DNA of 64,000 bases from Gordoniibacillus kamchatkensis (GCF_000829455.1 NZ_JXAK01000028.1:24489-88488), one strand, 5' to 3'; counted from the stretch's first letter, positions 35,787 through 46,150 are shown. Notes: generated from the letters alone by a model not told the origin. Translations and numbers: made by a program.

Positions 35787-35942
35787 GCGGAGCGGAGGGT
35801 GGGAATGTGGGGCGGAGAGCGAAGCGTGCGCCTTTGAACCGTGTTCCCGACAAGATTTCCAATTCATTGGAATACGAGTTCAAGGAAGCCGGAGACTCAC
35901 ATTCCCATTCCGCAGCGCAGCCATACTTTCTCGGGCAGCCTG
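35787..35942 (+). repeat. Long imperfect inverted repeat, left copy
   Basis: Matches the reverse complement of 37081-37267. The best block runs from the TACGAGTTCAAGG region through CCGGAGACTCACATTC and CCGCAGCGCAGCC to GGGCAGCCTG, roughly 80-85% identical over 75 bp. A second block has GCGGAGCGGAGGGTGGGAAT. Together the two copies bracket the deacetylase gene. Confidence 0.7.
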
Positions 35943-36074
35943 CGTCTCACCGGTTGTTTTCCATCTGCAACGCGCCCCTACGGCGTAACCATTTTTTCAC
36001 GGCTATCTGGGCAAGCACCTAGTGGCGGCGCGGCGCATACAGTGCAGGGTATGGATTTTGAAGGAGTGATTCAT

Positions 36075-37061
36075 ATGTCCAATCCATCCCCTGGCCACGC
36101 TTCCGGCGATGCCGCAGCCGCCGGCGGCGCCGCTGCAGGCAATGCGCCGATCCCGCAGCCTTATGCGCCGTATGGCTCTTACAGCCAGTTTGTCCCGGGC
36201 GGCATCTATGTGGGTCCGCGCATGCATCCGCCGCTGCCGTACGTTTATTCACTTTACGGGCCCGGCTTGAACGTACCTGCGGGCGCGTTTTACGCTCCCG
36301 GCGTTCCCGGTGCGACGGGCGTGCCGGTACCGGGCCTGCTGTTCAGACAGCCGGTCGAACCGCACGCGGGCGGGCCGGAGCGGCCCGAAGAGCGCCCGCC
36401 CCACGTCGAGCACGTCGATTGGTCGGCACGTTACCCGAACGAAATCGTTCTGCGCGGGCCCGAGGCCAAAGAAGTGGCGCTGACGTTCGACGACGGACCG
36501 GATGACGTGTGGACGCCGAAAGTGCTCGACCAACTTGCCCGGGTAAAGGTGAAAGCGACGTTCTTCATTTTCGGCCGCCGCGCCGAGCGATTCCCGAACG
36601 TGCTGCGCCGCATCGTGCGGGAAGGTCATATTGTCGGTAACCACACGTGGAGCCATCCCAATTTGACGAAGCTTACTGCCGATGAGGTACGCTCGGAGCT
36701 GGAGCGCACGGACGCCGTAATCCGGCGGGAAACCGGCAAAGTTACGGCGTTGTTCCGGCCGCCGTACGGCGCTTTGAACGACGTGGTCGTGCAGGAGGTC
36801 ATTCGCCTGAAGAAAAAAATCATCTTCTGGAACGTCGACTCCCTCGATTGGATGCAGTTGAACGCCAGGCAGGTGGCGGCCAACATTTTGTCCAATACCC
36901 GCCCCGGTTCCATCATTTTGCAGCACAGCGCCGGCGGCGTCGGCGAGAACCTGCAAGGCACCGTCGATGCGATCCCGGTGGTCGTAAACGAGCTGCATAA
37001 ACGGGGATATGCGTTCCGGACCGTACCCCAGCTTGTCAATATTCCCGCCTATCAGCCGTAG
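36075..37061 (+). CDS. Polysaccharide deacetylase (NodB domain) with Pro/Gly/Tyr-rich N-terminus
   Basis: A 328-residue protein. ATG 36075 follows AAGGAG. Residues 1-110 are low-complexity (Pro, Gly, Tyr, Ala) with no signal peptide. Residues 125-320 are the carbohydrate esterase 4 domain with all five motifs: LTFDDGPDD (catalytic Asp and metal Asp), NHTWSHPNL (two metal His), RPPYGALN, VDSLDW and ILQHSAG. It should remove acetyl groups from GlcNAc polymers. The lack of a signal, together with the coat-protein-like N-terminus, hints at a spore-surface location, which is inference. Confidence 0.88.
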   Translation: MSNPSPGHASGDAAAAGGAAAGNAPIPQPYAPYGSYSQFVPGGIYVGPRMHPPLPYVYSLYGPGLNVPAGAFYAPGVPGATGVPVPGLLFRQPVEPHAGGPERPEERPPHVEHVDWSARYPNEIVLRGPEAKEVALTFDDGPDDVWTPKVLDQLARVKVKATFFIFGRRAERFPNVLRRIVREGHIVGNHTWSHPNLTKLTADEVRSELERTDAVIRRETGKVTALFRPPYGALNDVVVQEVIRLKKKIIFWNVDSLDWMQLNARQVAANILSNTRPGSIILQHSAGGVGENLQGTVDAIPVVVNELHKRGYAFRTVPQLVNIPAYQP

Positions 37062-37080
37062 TCCGCAAACCGCAATTGTT

Positions 37081-37267
37081 CAGGCTGCCTAGTAAGTAGG
37101 GCTGCGCTGCGGACCTAAGAATGTGGGTCTCCGGCGTCCTTGAACTCGTGTTCCCTCAAATATGAAAACGAGGTGGGAACACGAGTTCATAGGCTTATGC
37201 TTACCAAGCGAGTTTTGCTGCGCAAAACTTGTAGCTCTCAGAACCACATTCCCATCCTCCGCTCCGC
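37081..37267 (-). repeat. Long imperfect inverted repeat, right copy
   Basis: Reverse-complement partner of 35787-35942. It contains an internal perfect palindrome, GAACTCGTGTTCCC (37142-37155) with GGGAACACGAGTTC (37175-37188). The same internal arms are present in degraded form in the left copy. Confidence 0.7.
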
Positions 37268-37350
37268 TTTTCTCGGGAAGCCGCAATTTTTGCATTTGTT
37301 TACAATTCGCGGTATAAATGAAAGCAAGACGATGCAAATGAGGCGATGCG

Positions 37351-37644
37351 ATGGGCGTGAAATTCGGCCGGGCGTACGGTGACATCATTAAAGATTTCTC
37401 GGACGCCTTAGGGCAAATCGACGATCTGTACACGTGCTTTGAAATGACGGAAGAGGGCTGGCAGGAGCTGGAGCCGGCGGAACGAACCGAATGCATCCGT
37501 ACGCTGGCGGACGACCTGTTTTACGGGCTCGGCACGGAAGAAGTGCTCGCGGTCGGCAGCGGAACCGTATCCCACGATGCCGAGCGCCACGTGCTCAAGG
37601 TGCATATGCTGCCCGACATTACGGCGATCGTGTACTTGGTGTAA
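37351..37644 (+). CDS. Conserved small protein of unknown function
   Basis: A 97-residue soluble, acidic protein (GQIDDLYTCFEMTEEGWQEL; IRTLADDLFYGLG). No signal peptide or membrane segment. GAGGCG precedes the ATG and a strong terminator follows, supporting a real gene. I do not recognise the family. Confidence 0.65.
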   Translation: MGVKFGRAYGDIIKDFSDALGQIDDLYTCFEMTEEGWQELEPAERTECIRTLADDLFYGLGTEEVLAVGSGTVSHDAERHVLKVHMLPDITAIVYLV

Positions 37645-37655
37645 CAAGCTTGCGC

Positions 37656-37700
37656 AAAATGCCTCTGTACATGCCTGAGCGGCAAGTACAGGGGCATTTT
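37656..37700 (+). terminator. Intrinsic terminator
   Basis: AAAATGCCTCTGTAC pairs with GTACAGGGGCATTTT (one wobble), just after the small unknown gene. Confidence 0.75.
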
Positions 37701-37794
37701 CCGTCATGTTCTTCAATTCGAGGGGCGAACGGCCGATATACGAACTAACAGTGAGAGGGCGGCATCGGCGCCGTTAGTATGGAGATACAACGAA

Positions 37795-40700
37795 ATGAAG
37801 AATAGACGCTCTTCCAGTACCATATTCATATTCGCATTCGTCATTGTGCTTGTTTGCGGAAATATGTTGTCTCTTGCCGGTTCGGACAACCAGCCCCGAG
37901 CCCGGGAGGGCGTTCTCGATCTGCGCGGCTGGAGCGAAGGGAAGCTGCAGGCGATCCAATTGAGCGGGGAATGGGAATTTTACCCGGAAGAGTGGGTAAC
38001 GGATGCCGATGTTCGGGGAAATACGGGAGGAGACCGCCCTTCGCGTTTGGTGCAGGTGCCCGGCAAATGGAACGGGGCTGTCAGCGGCAAAGCGTTCGGC
38101 TACGGAACGTACCGTTTGCATGTCGTTATGGATCAAAACGATGCCGGCCTGTGGGCTTTCCGGGTTCCGCTCGTTCGTTCTGCGCATCGGTTGTTCATCG
38201 GCAATGAAGAGATCGGAGCAAGCGGCAGCCCTTCGGACGACCGTGCCCGCAATGTGCCCCGGGTCGCCCCTTACATCGCTTACAAAGAAATTCGCCAGTC
38301 GAGCTTTGACATATTTGTACAGGTCGCCAATTACGATCATGCCGTCAGCGGCGGTATCGTTCATTCGATCGAAATGGGGCCGCCGGCCCTCCTCAATGAA
38401 GAGCGCGGGCGCATAGCCGCTTTCGAATTCGGAATCATTATCGTTTATCTTTTATTCGCTCTTATTTTCGCCATCATTCAGGTTCAGGCGCCTCGGAACG
38501 GGTGGATCTGTCTATCGCTTTTTTTCCTGTGCAACGCATTGGCTTTGTCGGATCAGGGAGAGCGATGGCTGCTGCGGTTGTGGCCCGGCCTGTCTTATCA
38601 CTCGGTCGCTCAACTCTACTGCCTTTCAGCAATTGGCTTCACCGTTTGCTTGTATTTGTTTGTCTGCCGTCGGAATGAGGGCATAAGAAGTCTTTTGTTC
38701 AAACGGGGATTGCTCCTGCTCGCCTCTGTTTCCGCAATTTGCACGTTTCTGTTGCCCACGCCGGCGATTACGGTACTTCTGCAATGCTGGGTATTCGTCT
38801 CGGCCGCCGTGCACGTTTGGGTGCTCGTTGCTTTGTTCCGGAATTTGCGCCTGAGCGACAACTCTTGGATCGAGTTTTGCTCCTTCGTCCTGTTCTCGGT
38901 GCTTGCGCTATTGAATTTGCATTTCCAATCCGGGGCAAGCGAAGCGAATCTATGGTTTTTCATCCAGATGGTCGGCTTCTGCGCCGCCATCTCCATCCTC
39001 TTTTTGCAGCAATATGTGCGCTTATATCGAAAAACAAAGGCGTTATCGCAAGAAATGCAGCGCAAGGACCGTTTCCGGAACGACTTCATGGCACGCATTT
39101 CGGAGCAGATGCTGACTCCTTTGAACGCCATCATCAGCATTGCGGATGCCAATCTGTATTCCTGCAAAGGGCTTTCTCCCGAGCAAAAGCGCGATTTGCG
39201 CCTGATCACATCAATCGGTTGGACGGCAAAACAGCTGGCAAGCGGCTTGCTCGATTTCTCGCGCTTGCGCGAAGGCGACATTGCGCTCCGCAAACGGCCG
39301 ATCGAGCTGGCTGCCGTCGTGAACGATGCTATCGAACGATTTCGATATGCGGCCTTCTTCGGGGACAATGTGAAGCTTGAGAACGGCATTGAAGCGGATT
39401 TGCCTCCGCTTTTCGCCGATGAGCAGAGACTGCATCAAATCTTGTCGGGGATGATTCAATTTGCGGCCAAGACTTTGGCTGAAGGAACGGTATGCTTTCG
39501 CGCGCGTCCCGGACAAGGAGCTGTCGAGCTTCGCACGATCATGAGCGGCAACGGGATAACGGCGGAGCTGCAGACGGAAATTCAAACTTTTTTGCAACGG
39601 GCGGATGCGAAATATATATCGGCGCAAGAGGAAGCGAAGTTCGGGCTTTTTCTCGTTAAAGATTTGATCGAGCTGCACGGCGGGCACCTGGCCGTCCGGG
39701 CGGCAGCCGATACGGAGACCGATCGGGCGGGGCCGCAAATCGTATTTTCGTTCGCTTTGCCGATTGCCGCTGCTATTCCATCCGCGGAAGCCGCGCCCCA
39801 ACCCGCCCCGGACGATTTCCTCGGCAACAGCTTGTCCGGCCGAACGCCCCCGGATCCCGAAAGCGGGGCTTCCCGGCCGGCGTTCCCGGAAGAAGCTGCA
39901 AAGGGGACGGATGCGGCGAATATCGTTGTGGTGGACGACGATCCTCTCAGCCTGCAAATTTTGTCGAAATTGTTGTCGTTGGACGGCTACCGGCTGGCCT
40001 TTTTCCGGGAAGGCACGGCTATGCTCGATTGGATGCAGCGCAAACAAAAAGCGGACCTGGTCATTGTGGACCGCATTTTGCCGGGAATGTCCGGGGTCGA
40101 CATATGCCGCAAAATACGCGAGCAATATTCGTTGTTCGAGCTTCCCGTCCTTTTGCTCGGTTCCGCCGGCTTCCCGGATCATGCCATCGCCGCCAGCCAG
40201 GCGGGAGCGAACGATTTCCTGACCAAGCCGATCGAAGCGTCGGAACTGCGCGTCCGCGTCCGCACTTTGCTGCACATGAAACGTTCGGCCCAAGAGCGGA
40301 TCCGGATGGAGCTCGCATTTTTGCAAGCCCAAATCAAGCCCCATTTTTTGTTCAACACGTTAAACTCGATTGCGGCTTTGAGCAAGCGCCAGCCGGACAG
40401 GATGGCGGATTTGCTGAACGAATTCGGCCACTACTTGCGGGAGAGCTTCCGCTTCGACAATTCCGAACCCCTTATTCCGTTCGAGAGAGAGCTGGGGCTC
40501 GTCAAATCGTACCTGCATATCGAAAAAGTCCGCTTCGCCGAGTGGTTGACGTTCGACATTGAACTGCTAACCGCTCCGGACTTCCGCATCCCGCCGCTGA
40601 CGATCCAGCCGCTCGTGGAAAATGCGGTGCGGCACGGCATTATGCGCAGAGCGAACGGAGGGCATATCCGCAACCAGGTTACCCGGGATGAACGGGATAT

Positions 40701-40926
40701 ACGGATTCTGGTGAAGGATAACGGAGTCGGCATGGTCCCCGCCAAGCTCGAGAGCTTGTTCCAGAGTTCTCCGGGCGAAGGGATCGGCATTCGAAATATC
40801 GACCGGCGTTTGAAGCAGCTGTTCGGCTATGGATTAACGATCAAAAGCAGGCCGGAGCAAGGCACCGAAATTGATATCCGGCTGCCTATTGGAAAGGTGG
40901 GTTGTCATGAAAGCGATGCTGGTTGA
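37795..40926 (+). CDS. Hybrid 7TM sensor kinase: degenerate HisKA core, receiver, then LytS-type kinase
   Basis: A 1043-residue signalling protein. A signal/helix (residues 8-25) is followed by an extracellular beta-sandwich of the 7TMR-DISM sensor type (to about 200) and seven helices (about 205-400). A first kinase core then reads FMARISEQMLTPLNAIIS, where Glu437 replaces the phospho-acceptor His; its ATPase domain is also eroded. A receiver (NIVVVDDDPLSL, VIVDRILPG) spans about 708-822. A second, intact LytS-type kinase has QIKPHFLFNTLNS (His850) and an ATPase with QPLVENAVRHG, DNGVGM and GIGIRN. It overlaps the next gene by 20 bp, its certain partner. Confidence 0.88.
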   Translation: MKNRRSSSTIFIFAFVIVLVCGNMLSLAGSDNQPRAREGVLDLRGWSEGKLQAIQLSGEWEFYPEEWVTDADVRGNTGGDRPSRLVQVPGKWNGAVSGKAFGYGTYRLHVVMDQNDAGLWAFRVPLVRSAHRLFIGNEEIGASGSPSDDRARNVPRVAPYIAYKEIRQSSFDIFVQVANYDHAVSGGIVHSIEMGPPALLNEERGRIAAFEFGIIIVYLLFALIFAIIQVQAPRNGWICLSLFFLCNALALSDQGERWLLRLWPGLSYHSVAQLYCLSAIGFTVCLYLFVCRRNEGIRSLLFKRGLLLLASVSAICTFLLPTPAITVLLQCWVFVSAAVHVWVLVALFRNLRLSDNSWIEFCSFVLFSVLALLNLHFQSGASEANLWFFIQMVGFCAAISILFLQQYVRLYRKTKALSQEMQRKDRFRNDFMARISEQMLTPLNAIISIADANLYSCKGLSPEQKRDLRLITSIGWTAKQLASGLLDFSRLREGDIALRKRPIELAAVVNDAIERFRYAAFFGDNVKLENGIEADLPPLFADEQRLHQILSGMIQFAAKTLAEGTVCFRARPGQGAVELRTIMSGNGITAELQTEIQTFLQRADAKYISAQEEAKFGLFLVKDLIELHGGHLAVRAAADTETDRAGPQIVFSFALPIAAAIPSAEAAPQPAPDDFLGNSLSGRTPPDPESGASRPAFPEEAAKGTDAANIVVVDDDPLSLQILSKLLSLDGYRLAFFREGTAMLDWMQRKQKADLVIVDRILPGMSGVDICRKIREQYSLFELPVLLLGSAGFPDHAIAASQAGANDFLTKPIEASELRVRVRTLLHMKRSAQERIRMELAFLQAQIKPHFLFNTLNSIAALSKRQPDRMADLLNEFGHYLRESFRFDNSEPLIPFERELGLVKSYLHIEKVRFAEWLTFDIELLTAPDFRIPPLTIQPLVENAVRHGIMRRANGGHIRNQVTRDERDIRILVKDNGVGMVPAKLESLFQSSPGEGIGIRNIDRRLKQLFGYGLTIKSRPEQGTEIDIRLPIGKVGCHESDAG

Positions 40927-42043
40927 CGACGAACCTCTCGCGCTGGAACATTTGGCCGGGGAGCTGGAACGAATCGGCGGCGTGGAAATTGCCGGGAAGT
41001 TTCGAAATCCGAAGCTGGCGCTCGAGCATGCGGACAAGAGCAGGCCGGAGGCGGTCTTTCTCGATATCGAAATGCCGGAAATGAGCGGCATCGAGCTGGC
41101 GGAACGAATATTGGCGAGGCACCCGGACACGATGATCGTATTCGTTACTGTCTACGATGAATACGCCGTCAAAGCGTTTGAATTGAACGCGATCGATTAC
41201 ATTTTGAAGCCCCTCCATGCCGAGCGCCTGGCGCGGACAGTCGCCCGGCTCAGTGAACGAGCCAAGCTCCGGACACAGAGCTCGCCGTCGGGCGGATCGC
41301 TGCTCATACGCACTTTAGGTTCGCTGCAGTTTGAAATCGCCGGGAAGGAACCGTTGTCGCTGCGCTGGAAAACTTACAAAGCGCAGGAGCTGTTCGCCTA
41401 TTTGCTTCAGCACCGGGGAAAGCCGGTGCGCAAGCACGTTCTGCTGGAGCAATTATGGCCCGATACCGATTGGAAAAAAGGAATGATGCAGCTCTATACG
41501 GCTATATATCAAATGCGCAAACTTTTGCATGACGAGCAAATCGATGTCCGGATCGTCAACGTCGAAGACGGCTACATGCTGGATATAAACGGCAATCGGG
41601 TGGATGCGGAGGAATGGGAAAAACAGATGCAGGGGGCTCCCGTTCCGGATCCGGACAATTTGGAATTTCATGTGCGGCTATCCTGCCTCTATCAAGGAGA
41701 TTATCTTGCGGCATACCCGTATCTGTGGGCGGAGACGGAGAGGCGCAGGCTGCGGGCCATGTGGCTGCGGCATGCGAAGCAAATCGGGAGCGGCTATCTG
41801 GAACGAGGCATGGCTACGGAAGCCGCGGCGCATTACTTGCGGGTTCAAAGCGTACTTCCTTCCGAGGAAAGCGTTTATTTCGAACTGATGCTCATCTACG
41901 ACCGTTTGTCCGACCGCTCCTCCGTGGAAAAGCAATATGAGCTTCTGAAACATATGCTTCGTCAAGAAATGGGGCTGGAGCCTCATGCTTCGATTCGAAA
42001 GTGGTTTGACGATTGGAAAAACGGCGCATCCCCATTATTGTGA
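40907..42043 (+). CDS. Response regulator with winged helix and BTAD domain (SARP-like)
   Basis: A 378-residue regulator: receiver domain (LVDDEP, phospho-acceptor Asp53 in FLDIEMPEMSG, YILKP), then an OmpR-like winged helix (TYKAQELFAYLLQHRGKPVRKHVLLEQLWPD) and a C-terminal bacterial transcriptional activation (BTAD) domain built of TPR-like helices (YQGDYLAAYPYLWAETERRRL; LLKHMLRQEMGLEPHASIRKWF). The start codon lies inside the kinase gene. Such receiver-SARP proteins pair with LytS-type kinases in Paenibacillus relatives. Its DNA targets are unknown. Confidence 0.9.
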   Translation: MKAMLVDDEPLALEHLAGELERIGGVEIAGKFRNPKLALEHADKSRPEAVFLDIEMPEMSGIELAERILARHPDTMIVFVTVYDEYAVKAFELNAIDYILKPLHAERLARTVARLSERAKLRTQSSPSGGSLLIRTLGSLQFEIAGKEPLSLRWKTYKAQELFAYLLQHRGKPVRKHVLLEQLWPDTDWKKGMMQLYTAIYQMRKLLHDEQIDVRIVNVEDGYMLDINGNRVDAEEWEKQMQGAPVPDPDNLEFHVRLSCLYQGDYLAAYPYLWAETERRRLRAMWLRHAKQIGSGYLERGMATEAAAHYLRVQSVLPSEESVYFELMLIYDRLSDRSSVEKQYELLKHMLRQEMGLEPHASIRKWFDDWKNGASPLL

Positions 42044-42269
42044 ATTCGGCCTGTTTGGGCAGCCTTGGCGGCGCCCTTTTTTTGTTTCAGAAAAGTTTCA
42101 AATCCTTCCTGTATAATGGAAAAAAGGACTTTAGGCCTATCAATAACATGGCATATGTTTGTCGGAATGGCTGAAAATGCCGAAATAAGGCAAAAGGAAG
42201 CGGCTCATGCTGCTGCCGGCCGGCACAAATGAACGCATATCGCATTTTTACTACGGGAGATGGTTGCAA

Positions 42270-44653
42270 ATGGAGCACATGGAACATGTTCACGGTTCGT
42301 ACGATTTTATGCTGGTCGTATTTTCGTATGTCGTTGCCGTCGTAGCTTCGTATACGGTGCTTGATCTGGTCGGAAGAATTAGCACGTCAAGAGGAAGGAG
42401 CCGGTGGCTATGGCTGTCGTTCGGGGCCGTTGCGATGGGCATGGGCATCTGGTCGATGCACTTCGTCGGAATGCTCGCCTTTTCGCTGCCCGTTCCGGTC
42501 GCCTATGATCTGAAACTGGTTGTATTGTCCGTACTGGCAGCCATGGTCGGGTCGTTCATCGCCTTGTTCGTCGTTGGTCAACCCCACATCACGCTTCGCC
42601 GCTTGTTTGTCAGCGGAGTGTTTCTTGCCATCGGCATTTGCACGATGCACTATACTGGAATGGCCGCCATGATGGTCGGAATTACATACGATCCGTTCTA
42701 CTTCGCGCTGTCGGTGTTGATCGCGCTGGCCGCATCGTTCGCGGCGCTTTGGTTATCGCTGTATTTCCGCCAGGGGGGATCCGGGGGCGAAGGGTGGAAA
42801 AAGGCCGGAAGCGGATTGGTCATGGGCGCCGCGGTCGTCGGCATGCATTATACGGGGATGGCGGCGGCTCAATTTCACCTGGACGCCCAAGCGGCAGCGG
42901 CTAACGGGGTTGTGCTGGACCAGAAATGGCTCGCTTATTTCATCGCGGGAGGCACTTTGTTCACGTTAGGCTTGTCCCTGTTCGGCATCTTTATTTCCAA
43001 TCGTTTTTCCCGCAAAGATTCGGAAATCGAAGCGAAAGCGCACGAAATTTATTTTATGAACCAGGAGCTGCGCATGCTGAACGAAAATTTGGAGCAGCTC
43101 GTGAAGGAACGGACGGCGCAGCTTGAAAAAGCACATGACGAAGCGATCAAAGCGAATATGATCAAAAGCCAGTTTCTGGCCAACATGAGCCATGAGCTGA
43201 GAACTCCGCTTAATGCGATCATAGGGTACAGCGAAATGCTGATCGAAGAAGCGGAGGAGCTCAGCGAGCCGATGTTCGCGGAAGACCTCGGCAAAATTCG
43301 GAAAGCCGGAAACCATCTGCTTTCGCTGATCAACGATATTTTGGACATTTCGAAAATTGAAGCGGGCAAAATGGACATTTTCTACGAGACATGCGATCTG
43401 GCCGGCTTGACCCAGGACGTGGTGACGACCGTCAAACCGCTGGTTGAAAAGGGTGGCAACCGGTTTGAAATCCGTTCCGCCGCAGGCGAAATGACGACGG
43501 ATGTGACGAAGCTGCGGCAAATTTTGATCAACTTGCTCAGCAACGCAGGCAAGTTTACCCAGGGCGGCACGGTCGGTTTCGATGTATATCCGCTAACCAA
43601 AAATCATGTGCCGGGTTACGGCTTCCGCGTCCGCGATACGGGAATCGGCATGACGCCCGAGCAGATCGAGAAGCTGTTTCAACCGTTCTCGCAAGCCGAT
43701 TCGTCGACGACGCGCAAATATGGAGGCACCGGACTTGGCCTGGCGATCAGCGAACGGTTCTGCAGTCTGATGGGCGGCGATATTGAGGTCGACAGCGAGC
43801 TTGGAAGCGGCAGCACATTTACTTGCTGGCTTCCCGCAACCCCTCCCGGACATGTTCCGGCTGCGGACAAAACGGCAGACGAGCGGGCGAAGCCGGAAAA
43901 TACGCATCCGGCCAGCATTTTGCTTATCGACGATGAACCTTTCAACCATCAGTTGATGCAGCGGTATTTGGCCAAGGAAGGCTGGACGCTGGCATTCGCG
44001 ACGAGCGGCCCGGAAGGATTGCAGCTTGCCAAAAAGCTTAGGCCGGAAGTGATTTGCCTGGACATTCTGATGCCAAGCATGGACGGGTGGAGCGTGCTGT
44101 CCGCAATCAAGAGCGATCCTGAGCTGCAGGACACCCCCGTAGTCATCTGGTCGATGACAAGCGCAGGCAGCTCGGTTATGCGCTCGGCGCCGCCGAATTT
44201 TTGACCAAGCCGGTGCAGCGGGAGCGGCTCATCAGCGTGATGAACAAGTACATCCAAAGCCGGACCGACCACACCGTTCTTGTCATTGAGGACGACGAGG
44301 CAACAAGCGAACTGATGACCCGCCTGCTGCAGAAGGAAGGATACACCGTTGCGCAAGCGGGGAACGGGCTGAGCGCATTGGATTATATAAGGAAGCGGAC
44401 GCCCGATCTGATTTTGCTTGACCTGATGATGCCGGAGATGGATGGCTTCCAGTTGGTCACGGAATTGCAAAAACAAGAAGTGTGGCGTTCCATCCCGGTT
44501 GTGGTGGTTACGGCCAAGTCGATAACGCCCGATGAGCGGCAGAAATTAAACGGCTATGTGCAAGACGTCATTCAAAAAGGGGCGTTCGATCACAAAAATC
44601 TGATGGCGGAAATTCACAGACTCATCGCCGTTTCGGTGGAGGAAGGAGGTTGA
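42270..44653 (+). pseudogene. MHYT-domain hybrid histidine kinase, frameshifted in its first receiver
   Basis: About 794 residues once joined. ATG 42270 follows GGGAGATGG. Residues 10-250 form the seven-helix MHYT sensor with three copies of the motif (SMHFVGM, TMHYTGM, GMHYTGM), thought to bind a metal and sense a gas or redox state. A linker coiled coil leads to HisKA ([15 protein letters not shown], His308) and an ATPase domain ([15 protein letters not shown]). Two receivers follow ([18 protein letters not shown] and VIEDDE/LLDLMMPEMDG). The frame breaks near 44159-44166 within receiver 1 by one lost base, after which [14 protein letters not shown] resumes. Confidence 0.87.
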
Positions 44654-44658
44654 CCGGT

Positions 44659-45033
44659 TTGCACACCATTTTGCTGGTCGAAGACAACGAAATGAACCGG
44701 GATATGTTATCCCGGCGTTTATCCCGCAGCGGATATCGGGTCGTCATGGCTGAAGACGGCAGACGGGGCGTTGACCTCGCGCTGGAAGAGCGTCCGGACG
44801 TCATTCTGATGGATTTGAGCTTGCCCGTTCTGGATGGATGGGAGGCGACCCGATTGCTCAAAAGCTCGCCGGAGACACGGCATATACCGGTCATTGCCTT
44901 AACTGCCCACGCCATGGCGGGCGATCAGGAGAAGGCGTACGAAGCGGGCTGCGACGATTTCGACACGAAGCCGGTTGTCATGGCGCGCTTGCTTGATAAA
45001 ATCAATGCCGCACTCGCCAATCGAAATGAATGA
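44659..45033 (+). CDS. CheY-like single-domain response regulator
   Basis: A 124-residue stand-alone receiver. TTG 44659 is chosen: GGAGG lies 9 nt before it and the product starts MHTILLVEDNE. Conserved residues: acidic pair ED, phospho-acceptor in ILMDLSLPVLDG, Thr in ALTAHAM and Lys in DTKPV. It begins a few bases after the hybrid kinase and likely receives phosphate from it or passes it on. With no output domain it may act by protein contact, for instance on the HD-GYP protein encoded next. Confidence 0.9.
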   Translation: MHTILLVEDNEMNRDMLSRRLSRSGYRVVMAEDGRRGVDLALEERPDVILMDLSLPVLDGWEATRLLKSSPETRHIPVIALTAHAMAGDQEKAYEAGCDDFDTKPVVMARLLDKINAALANRNE

Positions 45034-45054
45034 GCGACGAAACGGAGAATTTCG

Positions 45055-46131
45055 ATGAACGATACCAAGCTCGCGAATATTTTAATCGTTGACGATCAGG
45101 AATATAATATTTCTTTATTGGAGCGAATTTTAAGCAGGGCGGGCTTCAAGCACTTATACAGTACAATGGATCCCCGGCAAATCCGGCAATTGCTGACGGA
45201 GATCGACCCGGACATTGTGCTGCTCGATTTGCACATGCCGGGAATGGACGGGCTCGAAGTGCTCAATCTGATCCGCGAGCATACAGGCGCGGAAAGTTAT
45301 TTGCCCGTATTGATGCTGACTGCCGACATGACGTCGGAAGCCAAGCAGCAGGGGCTGCAGGCGGGCGTCAACGACTTTTTGACAAAGCCTTACGATCGAA
45401 CGGAAGTCATACTGCGCATCAACAATTTGCTCAAAACCAGGCAGCTTCATTTGCAATTGCAGCGCCACAGCGAAACGCTGGAGGAAAAAAGTCCGGGAAC
45501 GGACGGCAGAGCTTGAGCGGGCCCAGATGGAGATTTTGCAGCTTCTCGGGCGTGCGTCGGAGTACCGGGACGACATGACGGGACGGCATACGCAACGGGT
45601 CGGCCTGTTGTCGGGGCTGATCGCGGAGCGGCTTGGCCTTTCGCCAAGGCACGCCGACATGATTCGCATGGCGGCAACGCTGCACGATATCGGGAAAATC
45701 GGCATTCCCGACAGCCTGCTGTTAAAGCCGGGACGTTCGAACCGGGAGAGTTCGAGCGCATGAAGACCCACACGACGATCGGCGCTACCATACTGGAGGG
45801 AAGCTCCTTCGCCGTGCTCAAAATGGCCCGAACGATAGCGGGATCGCATCACGAGAAATGGGACGGCTCCGGTTATCCCGGGAGGCTGGCAGGAGAGGCG
45901 ATTCCGATCGAGGCGCGCATCGTGGCGCTTGCCGATTTTTACGACGCTTTAACGCACGAGCGGCCTTACAAAAAAGCGTGGACGCCGCAAGAAACCGTCG
46001 ACGAGGTGAAGAAGCAGCGCGGATTCCATTTCGATCCGCAAATCGTGGATGCGTTTATTGATGTGTATGAAACGTTCAACCTTTCGGACCGACCGCTCAT
46101 GGAATGGGCGGCTGAAGAGCCAACCGGATAA
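45055..46131 (+). pseudogene. Receiver/HD-GYP cyclic-di-GMP phosphodiesterase, two frameshifts
   Basis: About 358 residues if repaired. Residues 1-130 are a receiver (LIVDDQEYN, LLDLHMPGMDG, LTKPYDR). The frame is lost at 45487-45492, where six A occur and five are needed. The HD domain then reads [20 protein letters not shown] and [19 protein letters not shown], and a second break near 45731-45734 (GGG needing a fourth G) precedes HHEKWDGSGYPGRLAGE, the GYP motif. All metal ligands are retained. It likely lowers cyclic-di-GMP in response to the neighbouring kinase. A terminator-like hairpin follows. Confidence 0.87.
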
Positions 46132-46150
46132 AAACGCGCGGAACGCGCGA

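Noticed and set aside
39211..40344. 377-codon frame antisense to the hybrid kinase
   Set aside because: Shadow frame; the sense strand has continuous receiver and kinase motifs here.
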